Shown here one piece after another: positions 52,019-61,586 of a stretch of 64,000 nucleotides of DNA. Source of the stretch: Streptomyces sp. NBC_01754 (GTDB lineage Bacteria; Actinomycetota; Actinomycetes; Streptomycetales; Streptomycetaceae); NCBI RefSeq assembly GCF_035918015.1, contig NZ_CP109132.1:6262001-6326000 (forward strand), given 5' to 3'. Within the stretch, counting starts at the first letter, position 1, and the number at the start of each line of letters is the position of its first letter. A program made the position numbers and the translations under genes. The notes below the pieces were generated by a model. The model was not told the origin of the DNA and searched no databases. It saw only the letters and a list, made by a program, of their open reading frames with translations.

Positions 52019-52067
52019 GAACACAGGCCATGTTCGAAACGCAACTTTACGAACATGAACGATGTTC
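52019..52067. promoter_or_regulatory. DeoR operator cluster between repressor and MFS gene
   Basis: CATGTTCG (52029-52036) and CGAACATG (52050-52057) form an 8-bp inverted repeat with a 13-base spacer; another ATGTTC at 52062-52067 and GAACA at 52019-52023 add half-sites. DeoR regulators commonly bind TGTTCG/CGAACA-type repeats. The promoters of both genes must lie in this same stretch, so binding would block both. Confidence 0.6.
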
Positions 52068-52082
52068 TATAGGTTCTCGGTC

Positions 52083-53288
52083 ATGGAAAAGTCCCTGCGC
52101 GCGGCCCGGCTGGCCACCTTCGCGTACTTCGCACTCAACGGCTTCCTGCTGGGGATGTGGATCGTCCACATCCCCACGGTGGAGGAGCACACGGGCATCA
52201 GCCACGCGGTTCTGGGCTGGCTCCTGCTGCTGCTGGGCGGGGGCGCGTTCGCGGGGATGCAACTGGTCGGCAGGCTCGCCGACCGTTTCGGGGCCCGGAA
52301 GGTCGTCCCGCTGAGCGCGGCGCTGTGCAGCCTGGCCCTCGTCCTGCCGGGGGTGGCCGGCAACGCCTGGACGCTCGGTCCGGCCCTGCTGGTCTTCGGC
52401 TTCGGCAACGGCTGCCTGGACGTCAGCATGAACACCCATGCCGTCCAGGTCGAACGCGGCTACGGACGGCCCATCATGTCCGCCTTCCACGCGCTGTTCT
52501 CGATCGGCGGGGTGATCGCCGCGCTGGTGGGTGCCCTGACGCTGAGCCTCGGGCTGGGCGCGGCCGCCACCCTCGGCGGTATGGCCCTGCTGGGTCTGGC
52601 CGCCGCGGCTCTGGCGTCGCGCGCCCTGCTGCCGCCCGAGTCCGTCCCGGCCGAGGATGCCGCTGCCACGAAGTCCGGTGCCGGCGAGCGCGGGACGCCG
52701 TCCCGGATCTGGATCCTGGCCGCCCTGGCGTTCATGCTCATGCTCAGCGAGGGCGTCGCCAACGACTGGAGCGTGCTGCATCTGAAGGACGTGCTGGACG
52801 CCCCCGAGGCCACCGCCGCCTTCGCCTACGGTGCCTTCGCCACGGCCATGACCGTCGGCCGGCTGCTCACCGACCGGGTGGCCGCACGCATCGGCACCGT
52901 CGCGGTGGTGCGGTACGGATCGGCGGTGGCCGCGATCGGGCTGACCGTGGCGACGCTGGCCCCCGGGGTTCCGCTCGCCCTGGTCGGCTGGACCGTCTTC
53001 GGGATCGGCCTCTCCGGCTGCGTCCCGCAGCTCTTCAGCGCGGCCGGGCACGCCGACCCGGGTGCGGCGGGGGCCAACGTGTCCCGGGTGGCGGGTCTCG
53101 GGTACCTCGGCATGCTCGCCGGGCCCGCCGTCATCGGCCCGATGACCCATCTGATGCCGCTCAACCTGGCGTTCTTCCTGCCGGTGGCCTTCTGCGCCGT
53201 CGCCTGCTTCACCGCGCCGATCCTGCGGACCGGACAGCCGGCGAAGACGCCCGGCACGGGCCCGGAGCCCGCGCGGCAGGAGGCCTGA
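52083..53288 (+). CDS. MFS transporter (sugar or drug type)
   Basis: 401 residues from ATG 52083. Twelve membrane helices. MFS loop 2-3 motif GRLADRFGARKV, and FGFGNGCLDVSMNTHAVQVERGYGRPIMSAFHALFSIGG in the middle. The sequence GxLDVxMNxxAxxVE with SAFHALFSxGG is common in the FucP/YbjJ-like group; some members export, others import sugars. The divergent DeoR regulator suggests that the substrate or its phosphate is a carbohydrate. Substrate unknown. Confidence 0.8.
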   Translation: MEKSLRAARLATFAYFALNGFLLGMWIVHIPTVEEHTGISHAVLGWLLLLLGGGAFAGMQLVGRLADRFGARKVVPLSAALCSLALVLPGVAGNAWTLGPALLVFGFGNGCLDVSMNTHAVQVERGYGRPIMSAFHALFSIGGVIAALVGALTLSLGLGAAATLGGMALLGLAAAALASRALLPPESVPAEDAAATKSGAGERGTPSRIWILAALAFMLMLSEGVANDWSVLHLKDVLDAPEATAAFAYGAFATAMTVGRLLTDRVAARIGTVAVVRYGSAVAAIGLTVATLAPGVPLALVGWTVFGIGLSGCVPQLFSAAGHADPGAAGANVSRVAGLGYLGMLAGPAVIGPMTHLMPLNLAFFLPVAFCAVACFTAPILRTGQPAKTPGTGPEPARQEA

Positions 53289-53378
53289 CGGGTCCGCGGT
53301 GCCGGCCGGCCCGGGCCTTCGGCGTCCGGGCGGGGGACAGTACGTGTCGCTCCCGCCCCCGCCGGGCCCGTCCGGCAG

Positions 53379-54974
53379 TCAGGCCCCGGTGGCCGCCTCC
53401 TCCGTGTCGCGCCGCATCCCGAGTCCGGCCAGCAGCGCACCGGCGACGCACAGGACCGCGGTGACGAGCACGGCGGTGTGGACCCCGTTCATGAACGCGT
53501 TGCCGCTGCCCTCGACGACGGCGGCCCGCAGCTGGGCCGGCATGGCGTCGGAGACCGGGGAGACCCCCATGGCCACGGCGTCCTTGGCCTCCTCGAAGCC
53601 CGCGGCCGCCGACGCCGGTACACCGGCCGAGGTGAGTTCACCGGTGAGGGTGGAGCCGGCCTTGCCGCTGATCAGGGAGATCAGCACGGAGGTGCCCAGC
53701 GCGCCGCCGATCTGGAGCGCGGTGGCCTGGAGGCCGCCCGCCACGCCGCCGTCCTTCCTCGGCGCGTTGCCGACGATCGCGTCGGAGGAGGCGGACATCA
53801 CGATGCCCACACCGAGGCCGATGGCGAGGAGCGGCGGCCACAGGACGGTGTACGAGGAGTCGGCCTCCCACGAGAGCATCCACAGGGCGGCCGCGGCCTG
53901 GAGGCCCATACCGACCGGCATGGTGAAACGTGGGCCGTAGCGCTGGGTCAGGGCGGCGCCGAGCGGTGCGGCCACCACGGTGGCCAGACTGAACGGCAGG
54001 GTGCGGACACCGGCTTCGACCGGGGAGAAACCGCGTACGTTCTGCAGGTACAGCATCACGAAGAAGATCACGCCGAGCATCACGAAGAAGTTGACGGCGG
54101 TGACGACCGTGCCGATGGCCAGCGAGCGGTTACGGAAGAGGCGCATCGGCAGCAGCGGGTGCTCGAGGCGGGTCTCGTACCAGCAGAAGACGGCCAGCAG
54201 GACCAGGCCGGTGGCCGCCGACCCCAGCGTCCCGCCGGAGGTCCAGCCCCAGCTCTCCCCCTTGACCACGCCGAAGACGAGGGTGACCAGACCGGTGCCG
54301 AGCAGGACCACACCGGGTACGTCGAAGCGGTGGCGCCCCGTGGAGTCCTTGCTCCGGGGAAGCACGAACAGGCTGAAGACCAGCGCGAAGAGGCCGATGG
54401 GGGCGTTGATGTAGAAGACCGACTCCCAGTTGACGTGCTCGATGAGCAGGCCGCCGACGATCGGGCCGAGCGCGGTGGAGCACGAGGCCACCATGGCCCA
54501 CAGACCCACGGCCGTACCGAACTTCCGGGGCGGGAAGACCGCGCGCAGCAGGCCGAGGGTGTTGGGGATCAGCAGGGCGGCGAAGACGCCCTGCACCGCG
54601 CGGAAGGTGATGACGCCCCCGATCGAACCGGAGAGGGCGATCCCGACCGAGGCCAGGGTGAAGCCGACGGTGCCCACCAGGTAGACCGTGTGCCGCCCGA
54701 AACGGTCACCGAGCTTGCCGCCGAGGATCAGCAGGGCGGCCATGGCGATCAGATAGGCGTTGGTCACCCACTGGAGATCGGCGGTGGAGGCCTTGAGGTC
54801 CCGGCCGATCTCGGGGTTGGCGATCGCGACGACGGAGGAGTCGAGGTTGACCATGAACAGGCCGACGGCCACGGCGATCAGCGTCAGCCACGGGTTGCCG
54901 CGCCGGTTTCTCTTCGGGGTGTCCGGTGGGGAGGCGGCGGACGGAAAGGAGGTGTCCACGGTGGTGGAGGACAT
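53379..54974 (-). CDS. DHA2-family MFS drug exporter (EmrB/QacA type)
   Basis: 531 residues from ATG 54974, with AAGGCA about six bases before. Fourteen membrane helices. DHA2 motifs: NLDSSVVAIANPEIGRDL in helix 1, WVTNAYLIAMAALLILGGKLGDRFGRH, FRAVQGVFAALLIPNTLGLLR and motif C-like GPIVGGLLIEHVNWESVFYINAPIG in helix 5. It pumps hydrophobic or cationic compounds out using protons. It lies downstream of a MarR gene on the same strand, but a terminator hairpin sits between, so regulated read-through or a separate promoter is likely. The 5' leader contains a tandem repeat. Confidence 0.87.
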   Translation of the reverse strand: MSSTTVDTSFPSAASPPDTPKRNRRGNPWLTLIAVAVGLFMVNLDSSVVAIANPEIGRDLKASTADLQWVTNAYLIAMAALLILGGKLGDRFGRHTVYLVGTVGFTLASVGIALSGSIGGVITFRAVQGVFAALLIPNTLGLLRAVFPPRKFGTAVGLWAMVASCSTALGPIVGGLLIEHVNWESVFYINAPIGLFALVFSLFVLPRSKDSTGRHRFDVPGVVLLGTGLVTLVFGVVKGESWGWTSGGTLGSAATGLVLLAVFCWYETRLEHPLLPMRLFRNRSLAIGTVVTAVNFFVMLGVIFFVMLYLQNVRGFSPVEAGVRTLPFSLATVVAAPLGAALTQRYGPRFTMPVGMGLQAAAALWMLSWEADSSYTVLWPPLLAIGLGVGIVMSASSDAIVGNAPRKDGGVAGGLQATALQIGGALGTSVLISLISGKAGSTLTGELTSAGVPASAAAGFEEAKDAVAMGVSPVSDAMPAQLRAAVVEGSGNAFMNGVHTAVLVTAVLCVAGALLAGLGMRRDTEEAATGA

Positions 54975-54992
54975 GGAAGTGCCTTGTCTGTG

Positions 54993-55025
54993 TTCGTACT
55001 TCTGGAGGTCTTCGTACTTCTGGAG
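54993..55025 (-). repeat. Tandem 15-bp repeat in the leader of the DHA2 gene
   Basis: TTCGTACTTCTGGAG occurs at 54993-55007 and again at 55011-55025 (18-base period), ending 19 bases before the DHA2 start codon (plus-strand reading). It may be a direct-repeat operator close to the ribosome site. Read as protein on the minus strand it would give LQKYED/LQKYEH, but no start supports that. Confidence 0.6.
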
Positions 55026-55103
55026 TTCGGGGAGCGGAGCCGACGGGACGCGGCACGGCCGGGGCACACGGCGGCGGTCGGCCGCGGCCGGGGAACCCGA
55101 ACC

Positions 55104-55143
55104 GCCAGGGGCCCGGGACCGGTGACGGCCCCGGGCCCCTGGC
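55104..55143 (-). terminator. Terminator between marR and the DHA2 gene
   Basis: Perfect 14-bp inverted repeat (55104-55117 with 55130-55143) and a 12-base loop, 15 bases after the MarR stop on the minus strand. Confidence 0.75.
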
Positions 55144-55157
55144 CGGAACGGCGGAGG

Positions 55158-55631
55158 TCAGCCGGCGGGGGAGTGCGGAGGCCGGGAGAGCGACGTCAGC
55201 GCACCCAGGGCCGCCCCGAGGGCGTCGAGATCGCCGTCGGTGAGGGTGCGCAGCGCGCGCGCCATGTGCGCTTCCTTGAGCAGCCGTGCCTCGGCGAGCC
55301 GTTCCCGGGCGACGGCGGTCGGGTGCAGATGGGCGACCCGCTTGTCCGCCGCGTCCTGCCTGCGTTCGAGCAGCCCGAGCTCGGTGAGCTGGGAGACCAG
55401 GGCACTGACGTTGTTCGGCTTCATCAGCAGGGCCTCGGCCGTCTCCCGCACGGTGATGCCCTCGCGCTCCTCGACGAGGAAGAGCAGCGCGAGCTGGCCG
55501 TCGGGCAGCCGGGGGTGCGGGAACTCCTTCGCGACCTGCCGCTCCAGCCCCCGGTACATCGCGGGCAGGCATGCCACGAGCACGGAGGCCACGTGGTCGA
55601 TGTCCTGGCGGGGCGCGGGGGAGTCGGGCAT
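55158..55631 (-). CDS. MarR-family regulator, efflux-linked
   Basis: 157 residues, ATG 55631. MarR winged helix in the middle: GQLALLFLVEEREGITVRETAEALLMKPNNVSALVSQLTELGLLER, then the wing RRQDAADKRVAHLHPTA; flanking helices dimerise. It likely represses itself and the DHA2 pump gene and is released by the exported drug. Its promoter faces a second MarR gene across 124 bases that contain clear AT-rich palindromes. Confidence 0.85.
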   Translation of the reverse strand: MPDSPAPRQDIDHVASVLVACLPAMYRGLERQVAKEFPHPRLPDGQLALLFLVEEREGITVRETAEALLMKPNNVSALVSQLTELGLLERRQDAADKRVAHLHPTAVARERLAEARLLKEAHMARALRTLTDGDLDALGAALGALTSLSRPPHSPAG

Positions 55632-55639
55632 GCCGGAAG

Positions 55640-55677
55640 TTTAGGTACGCACATATAGCTATGTCAAGATACCTAAA
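55640..55677. promoter_or_regulatory. MarR operator/promoter region
   Basis: TTTAGGTA (55640-55647) and TACCTAAA (55670-55677) form an inverted repeat around a second one, ACATA-TAGC-TATGT (55651-55664). This is among the AT-richest stretches in the window and lies immediately upstream of the MarR start, where an autorepression operator is expected. Confidence 0.65.
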
Positions 55678-55755
55678 ATCTCGTCGAGCCGACCTGAGTG
55701 GTATATCTGCACGTGAGAGCCCCGGCGCACGGTGAAGGCGGTCGAGAGAAGAGCC

Positions 55756-56199
55756 ATGGACAAGCCCACACACCTGATCGAGTTCGAGACCATGCTGCTC
55801 GGGCGGCACGTCCAGGGGAGCACCCGCGGCGGTGCGCACCTGGACCGCAGCGCGTACACCCTGCTCAGCCGCATCCGGATGGAAGGGCCGATGTCCATCG
55901 GGCAGCTCAGCGACGCCTTCGGTCTGGACGCCTCCACCCTCAACCGGCAGACCGCCGCCATGATGCGCGCGGGTCTGGTGGAGCGTATCCCCGACCCCGA
56001 GGGCGGCATCGCGCGCAAGTTCAGGATCACCCGTGAGGGGGAGCGCGGCCTCGACGCGGAGCGGACCGGCAACATCCGTGGCCTGGAGAAGGTCATGGCC
56101 GCGTGGGACCCCGAGGAGGTCGCCGCCTTCGCCGCGTACCTCAAACGCTTCAATACCGACATCGAGGACCTCGACGGACGGCCCTGGCCCAGGCCCTGA
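55756..56199 (+). CDS. Second MarR-family regulator
   Basis: 147 residues from ATG 55756 (AGAAG before it); a GTG at 55732 adds eight unconserved residues. MarR/HTH pattern: AYTLLSRIRMEGPMSIGQLSDAFGLDASTLNRQTAAMMRAGLVERIPDPEGGIARKFRIT, C-terminal dimer helix. It differs clearly from the minus-strand MarR next to it, so the pair is not a recent duplicate. No target gene is obvious other than the shared intergenic region. Confidence 0.83.
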   Translation: MDKPTHLIEFETMLLGRHVQGSTRGGAHLDRSAYTLLSRIRMEGPMSIGQLSDAFGLDASTLNRQTAAMMRAGLVERIPDPEGGIARKFRITREGERGLDAERTGNIRGLEKVMAAWDPEEVAAFAAYLKRFNTDIEDLDGRPWPRP

Positions 56200-56356
56200 C
56201 GGCCGGCCGGCGCCGTCCCCTTCGTCACATCCGTGTGCCGCTTGTCGCACCGGCGCAACAGTTCGCCCGCTCCCCGGCCGGGGCGTCCGGGGGCCCCTAT
56301 GATCTGAGCGACCGGCCCGAGCGGAGCCGGCCGCAGGCGACGGGGGAAGCGAACGC

Positions 56357-57154
56357 ATGGGCCACGCAGGGGACTTACGGCGCAGACTCGGGCTCCCCGT
56401 CCTGGTGCCCCTGCTCCTGCTGACCGCCTGCTCCGCGGGCGGCGGCACCCCGGCCGACGGCAAGCCCGGCGCCTCCTCCCCGGCCGCGAGCGGCCCCGCG
56501 CCCACCCCCTCCGTGCTGGACGCCGACCCGGCCCGGCTCCCCACCGACCGGAAGTCCGCGTTCGCCCTCGTCCGGCAGGTCATCGCGAACCCCGAGAGCT
56601 TCGGGCCGGACGCGGTGAAGCGCACCCCCTACGAGAGCGGCCCGGACACCTGGCCGGTGCTCGGCGCCGACTGCGTCTGGCAGCAGGCGAAGACCCCGGA
56701 CAGCGTGCTCGCCACCCTCACCCGCTCCTTCGAACTGCCCGCCGCGGGCGGCAAGGCGCCGCTGCGGCTCGCCGCCGTCGTCACCGTCCACCGCACCCGC
56801 GAGGACGCCCGCTGGGAGATGGCCGAATCGCTGGAGGAGACCATGCGCTGCCCCGCCCAGCAGCTGCGGCGGGACGAGCGGATCAGCTCGATGATGTCCG
56901 GCGTGCTGCTGTCCGGCGAGGGCGCGCAGCACACCTCGGAGGACGCGCTCACCGAGGTGGGGGAGTTCCACAGCACCGAGCTGGGCGGCCCCCACCCCTA
57001 CGAATGGCAGCAGGCGCAGACCCTCCAGTTCACCGTGGCGGTGACCGGCAAGGGAGCCAGGGGCCGGACGGCCGATGAGCTCTCCGCACTGTCCTCCCAG
57101 GCGCTGGCCACCATGCTGGCGCGGCTGGAATCCGCCGTCGAGAAGCGGAGCTGA
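56357..57154 (+). CDS. Lipoprotein of unknown function
   Basis: 265 residues, ATG 56357 with GGGGAAG ten bases before. Lipoprotein signal with lipobox LTAC (Cys about 25), followed by a Gly/Ala/Ser/Pro linker to about 55. The mature part has two Cys ([16 protein letters not shown]) that could form a disulfide, and the pattern [24 protein letters not shown] do not recognise the family. Seven bases separate it from the first receptor kinase, so it is probably co-transcribed and may be its extracellular partner. Confidence 0.65.
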   Translation: MGHAGDLRRRLGLPVLVPLLLLTACSAGGGTPADGKPGASSPAASGPAPTPSVLDADPARLPTDRKSAFALVRQVIANPESFGPDAVKRTPYESGPDTWPVLGADCVWQQAKTPDSVLATLTRSFELPAAGGKAPLRLAAVVTVHRTREDARWEMAESLEETMRCPAQQLRRDERISSMMSGVLLSGEGAQHTSEDALTEVGEFHSTELGGPHPYEWQQAQTLQFTVAVTGKGARGRTADELSALSSQALATMLARLESAVEKRS

Positions 57155-57161
57155 GGCCCTG

Positions 57162-59300
57162 ATGGACGCACTACGGCCCACCGACCCCTCCCGCATCGGC
57201 GGCCACCGGCTGCTCGGACGCCTCGGCGCGGGCGGCATGGGCGTGGTCTACCTCGGCCGTACGGAGGCGGGGGCGCCCCTGGCGATCAAGGTGATCCTCC
57301 CGGAGCACTCCGGGGACGAGGACTTCCGGACCCGTTTCCGGCGGGAGGCCGAGGCCGCCCGGAGCGTGCACAGCCCCTGGGCCGTCGAGGTGGCCGACGC
57401 CGACACCGAGGCCGAACGCCCCTGGATCGCCACCGCGTTCGTGCCGGGTCCGCCGCTCTCCGAGGCGGTCGCCCGCTGCGGCCCGCTGCCCGCCCGCGCC
57501 GTACGGGTACTGGGACGGCTGCTGGCCCGCGCCCTGGCCGCCGTGCACGAGGCCGGTCTCGTCCACCGCGACGTCAAACCCGGCAACGTCCTGCTCGGCG
57601 CGGACGGGCCCCGGCTGATCGACTTCGGCATCGCCCGGACCGGCGAGGCCACCGCGCTCACCGCCACCGGTCTCGTCGTCGGCACCCCCGGCTTCCTCTC
57701 CCCGGAACAGGCCACCGCCGACGGCACGGCGCCCGGGCCCGCCGGTGACGTCTTCTCGCTGGGGTGCCTCCTGGCGTACGCGGCGACCGGGCGGCCCCCC
57801 TTCGGCAGCGGCGCCGTGGACGCGCTGCTCTACCGCACCGTGCACGACGCCCCCGACCTCACCGGGATCGACGACCCCGCACTGCGCGCCCTGGTCACCG
57901 ACTGCCTCGCCAAGGACCCGGCCGACCGGCCCACCGCCCGTGCGCTGGACACCCGCATCGCCGAGGACGTGCCGGGCGGGTCCCTCGACTGGCTGCCCGA
58001 GGACGTCGTACGCCTGGTCGCCGAGCGGTCCGCCGCCGTGCTCGCCCTGCCCGGCATCGAACCCACCGCCGCCGAGCCGCCCGCCGCGCCCCCGACGACC
58101 CGGCGGCGGGTCCTCGCGCTGGCCGCCGGGGGCGCCGTGCCGGCCGTCGGAGGCGGCGCGTACGCGGCCTGGAAGATGCTGCGCGACGACGCCTCCGGCG
58201 GTGCGGCGAAGCCGGGTGAGCCCGTCTGGACGCTCGGGGTGCAGGCCGACCTCTCCGGGGCCCGCGGCGCGTGGGGACGGGCCCAGGAACGCGGCGTGCG
58301 GCTCGCGGTCGAGGAGTTCAACTCCCGTAAGGACAAAGCGTTCACCCTGCGGGTCAAGGTCCTGGACGACCGGGGTGAGGTGGCGCGGGCGGCCGAGGCG
58401 GCCGAGGAGTTCGCCCGGGACCGCGACGTCCTCGCCGTGGTCGGCCCGACCGGCGACGCGGAGGCCGACGCCGTACTGGGCCTGTACGACGAGGCGATGC
58501 TCCCGCTGATCACCGTGTCCTCGCTGGCCATCGGCTACGCGCCCCGGTCCCACGCCTCCTTCTTCCAGGCCGCGCCGTCCTACGCCGTCCTGGCGAAGCC
58601 CGTCGTCGGCAGGCTGGTGCTCCGGCCCGACGTGGAGCGGCTGGGGGTGCTCCTGGACCGGGCGGGCGGCCAGTCCGCCTACGCGGGCGGCTACACGACC
58701 AATTACCTCATCCCGGTCCTCACCACCGGCACCACCTGTCCGCGCGTGGTGCCCGGCGGCACCGAGGACCTCGGCCCGGTCGTCGCGGACATGCTGGCCC
58801 ACCACAGCGACGCCTTCTTCTACGCGGGTGACGCGGCCGGAGCCGCCCGCACCGCCCGGGCGCTCGCCGCGACCCCCTTCGCCGGGCCGCGCATGGCCAT
58901 GTACACCTCCATGGGGGCGCGCTTCCTGACGGAGGCGGGCACCGCCGCGACCGGCTGGGAGTTCATCGCCCCGTACACCGACGCCACCGCCCCGGCCGCG
59001 AAGGCGTTCACCGCCGCGCACCGCAAGCGGTACGGCTCCGCGCCCGCGCCCTGGGCCGCCGAGGCCCACGACGCGGCCGGGCTGGTCGCCGCCGCGCTCA
59101 CCACCGCCGCCGGACCGGCCGCGAAGCGGCCCACCCGGGCCGCCCTCGTCGCCCGCATCGCCGCGTCCACGTACCGGGGGATCTCACGGACGTACGCCTT
59201 CGACAAGGACGGGACGCTCGACGGGGACGACGCCCATCTGTACCGGGCGGAGGAGGGCCGCTACCGCTATCTGGGGCCCGCGCCCGAGCCGGGGAGCTGA
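57162..59300 (+). CDS. Ser/Thr protein kinase fused to a solute-binding sensor domain (1)
   Basis: 712 residues from ATG 57162. Hanks-type kinase (about 10-270): Gly loop [14 protein letters not shown], Lys in [33 protein letters not shown]. Then a Pro/Ala linker and one hydrophobic segment beginning [14 protein letters not shown] (Arg 314-316). Residues 360-700 are a type-1 binding protein of the branched-chain amino-acid class: [57 protein letters not shown] and [15 protein letters not shown]. The kinase would be inside and the sensor outside, so it can transmit binding of a small ligand. It follows the lipoprotein and is directly followed by a paralogue. Confidence 0.9.
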   Translation: MDALRPTDPSRIGGHRLLGRLGAGGMGVVYLGRTEAGAPLAIKVILPEHSGDEDFRTRFRREAEAARSVHSPWAVEVADADTEAERPWIATAFVPGPPLSEAVARCGPLPARAVRVLGRLLARALAAVHEAGLVHRDVKPGNVLLGADGPRLIDFGIARTGEATALTATGLVVGTPGFLSPEQATADGTAPGPAGDVFSLGCLLAYAATGRPPFGSGAVDALLYRTVHDAPDLTGIDDPALRALVTDCLAKDPADRPTARALDTRIAEDVPGGSLDWLPEDVVRLVAERSAAVLALPGIEPTAAEPPAAPPTTRRRVLALAAGGAVPAVGGGAYAAWKMLRDDASGGAAKPGEPVWTLGVQADLSGARGAWGRAQERGVRLAVEEFNSRKDKAFTLRVKVLDDRGEVARAAEAAEEFARDRDVLAVVGPTGDAEADAVLGLYDEAMLPLITVSSLAIGYAPRSHASFFQAAPSYAVLAKPVVGRLVLRPDVERLGVLLDRAGGQSAYAGGYTTNYLIPVLTTGTTCPRVVPGGTEDLGPVVADMLAHHSDAFFYAGDAAGAARTARALAATPFAGPRMAMYTSMGARFLTEAGTAATGWEFIAPYTDATAPAAKAFTAAHRKRYGSAPAPWAAEAHDAAGLVAAALTTAAGPAAKRPTRAALVARIAASTYRGISRTYAFDKDGTLDGDDAHLYRAEEGRYRYLGPAPEPGS

Positions 59301-59301
59301 G

Positions 59302-61413
59302 GTGCGGCCGCTCACCTCCGAGGACCCCCGGGTGATCGGGACCTACCGGCCGCTGGCCCGGCTCGGGGCGGGCGGTATGGGCGTCGTCTATCTGGCGCGG
59401 GCGTCCGGCGGGGCGCTGGCCGCCGTGAAGGTGATCCACGCGGAGTATGCCGCCGACCCCGGATTCCGCGCCCGGTTCCGGCGGGAGGCGGCGGCGGCCC
59501 GGCGCGTCGGCGGCCCCTGGACGGTCCCGGTGACCGGCGCCGACACGGAGGCCGAAGCCCCCTGGCTGGCCACCGCGTTCGTGCCGGGCCCCACGCTCGC
59601 CGAGGCGGTCGCGGAGCGCGGTGCGCTGCCCGCGGCCACCGTCCGGGCGCTGGGCGTCCGGCTGGCCCGCGCGCTGGGCGCGGCGCACGCGGCGGGCCTC
59701 GTCCACCGGGATGTGAAACCCGGCAACATCCTGCTCGCCGCCGACGGGCCCCGGCTCATCGACTTCGGTATCTCCCGGCACGCGGGCGCCACCGAGCTCA
59801 CCGCCACCGGGGCGCTGCTGGGCACCCCCGGCTACCTCGCCCCGGAACAGGCGACCGCCGGGGAGACCGGGCCGCCCTGCGACCTCTTCGCGCTCGGCGG
59901 GGTGCTCGTGTTCGCCGCGACCGGGCACCGTCCCTTCGGCGACGGCGCCGCCCCGGGGGTGCTGTTCCGCACCGTCCACGAGGACCCGGACCTGAGCGGC
60001 CTGCCGGCCGGACTGCGCGCCCCGGTCACCGCGTGCCTGGCCAAGGACCCGGCGAAGCGGCCCACCGCCCGCGAGGCGGAGGCGCTGCTGTCCGCGACCG
60101 GGCCCGCCGACACCTGGGACGTACCCGGGCTGAACGCCCTGATCGCCGAGCGCTCCACCGCCGCACTCGCCCTGCCCGACCCCGAACCCCTCCCGCGCGG
60201 ACCGGAGTCCGCCGCCCCCGAGCCCGCACCGCGACCCGCCCGGCGCCGCTTCCTGACGGCGGGTGCCGCCGGGTCGGTCCTGCTGGCCGGAGGCGGCACC
60301 GCCTGGTTCGCCGCCCGCCGCGACCGCTCGGGCGGTACGCCACCGGGCTCCGGCAGCCGCCCGGTGTACACCCTCGGGCTGCACGCCGACCTGACCGGCC
60401 CCGGCGCGGCCGTCGGGCTCGCGCACCGGCGGGGTGCCCTGCTGGCGGTGGCCGACCACAACGCCCGTACCGGCGCCGCCTTCCGGCTCGCCCTGCGCAC
60501 CGAGGACGACCGGGGCACCGTCGCCGGGGCCGTCCGGGCCGCCGGACGGCTGGCCGACGACGACGCGGTGCTGGCCGTCGTCGGGCCCACCACTGACGCC
60601 GTACCGGAAGCGGTCGCCGCCCGGTACGCGGCGAGCCGACTGGCCGCGGTCCTCGTCGCGGCCGGCTCGGCGACGCCGGGATTCGACGAAACCCTGTGTG
60701 TGATCCGGCCGTTCGACCCGGACCTGGCCACCGCCCTGATCCACTATCTGGCCCGGGTCCGCCCCGCCCGGACGGTCCGGGTCATCGACGACCGGACCGG
60801 CGGCACGGGCCGCTGGGGCGTCACCCAGGAGTTCCAGGACCTGCGCCGGTCCTCGGTCACCGTGCACACCGTCCGGGACGGCGAGGGCTTCGGCGCCGCC
60901 GCCCGGGCCGCGAGGGCCGACCGGGTGGACGCGGTCGTCCACGCGGGCGGCTCGCCCGCCCGGGCCGCCCGGTGCGCCGTGGCACTGGCCGAGGCGGGGT
61001 ACACCGGGACCCGGGTGTCCAGCGGGCCCGCGCTCGGCCCGAACTTCCTCACGGGAGCCGGGGCCGCCGGGGACGGCTGGGTCTTCGCCGAGGCGTACAC
61101 CGACCCCGCCGCCGCCCCGGCCGCGAAGGCGTTCACCGCCGCCCACCGCGCCCGGTTCGGCGCACCGCCCGGCCGCTGGGCCGCCGAGGTGTACGACGCG
61201 GTCGGGCTGATCGCCCGGGCCGCCGAGAGAACCAGCGCCGCCGACGCCGAGCGCGGCGGGATCGCCCGGCGGCTGTTCCTGCTGAGCTACGACGGCATCA
61301 GCCGCCCCATCGCCTTCCGCACCACCCGGCGGGTCCGCAGCGAGACCGGCATGTTCCTGTACCGCGCCGAAGGCGGCCGGGCGCGCTGGCTGGGGCCGTA
61401 CGCCGACGTCTGA
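59302..61413 (+). CDS. Ser/Thr protein kinase fused to a solute-binding sensor domain (2)
   Basis: 703 residues from GTG 59302, one base after the first kinase gene. Same plan: [13 protein letters not shown] loop ([14 protein letters not shown]), Lys in [35 protein letters not shown]; hydrophobic segment starting ARRRFLTAGAAGS, with the Arg triplet again at 314-316; type-1 binding protein from about 350 (YTLGLHADLTGPGAAVG, AVVGPTTDAVPEAVAARY, VYDAVGLIARAAE). Kinase parts are close; sensor parts diverge more, suggesting duplication followed by new ligands. All catalytic kinase residues are kept. Possible heterodimerisation of the two is inference. Confidence 0.9.
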   Translation: MRPLTSEDPRVIGTYRPLARLGAGGMGVVYLARASGGALAAVKVIHAEYAADPGFRARFRREAAAARRVGGPWTVPVTGADTEAEAPWLATAFVPGPTLAEAVAERGALPAATVRALGVRLARALGAAHAAGLVHRDVKPGNILLAADGPRLIDFGISRHAGATELTATGALLGTPGYLAPEQATAGETGPPCDLFALGGVLVFAATGHRPFGDGAAPGVLFRTVHEDPDLSGLPAGLRAPVTACLAKDPAKRPTAREAEALLSATGPADTWDVPGLNALIAERSTAALALPDPEPLPRGPESAAPEPAPRPARRRFLTAGAAGSVLLAGGGTAWFAARRDRSGGTPPGSGSRPVYTLGLHADLTGPGAAVGLAHRRGALLAVADHNARTGAAFRLALRTEDDRGTVAGAVRAAGRLADDDAVLAVVGPTTDAVPEAVAARYAASRLAAVLVAAGSATPGFDETLCVIRPFDPDLATALIHYLARVRPARTVRVIDDRTGGTGRWGVTQEFQDLRRSSVTVHTVRDGEGFGAAARAARADRVDAVVHAGGSPARAARCAVALAEAGYTGTRVSSGPALGPNFLTGAGAAGDGWVFAEAYTDPAAAPAAKAFTAAHRARFGAPPGRWAAEVYDAVGLIARAAERTSAADAERGGIARRLFLLSYDGISRPIAFRTTRRVRSETGMFLYRAEGGRARWLGPYADV

Positions 61414-61586
61414 CACCCGGAGGTGTGAAGCACAGCTGCGGCGGTGCTTAAGAAATCCTCGATGGACCCGGCGGCCCGCCGTACGCAAGAGTGCTCCTGA
61501 CAGCAGTCGGCGCCCACGAGGCCGCCCCGGTCCCCAGCCGGACCCGTCCGTCGACCCCCGACCACCCCGCAGAGGGAGCCGCAGCC

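Noticed and set aside
53289..53378. A terminator between the two convergent MFS genes.
   Set aside because: Short GC-rich self-complementary stretches exist, but none is a convincing long perfect stem.
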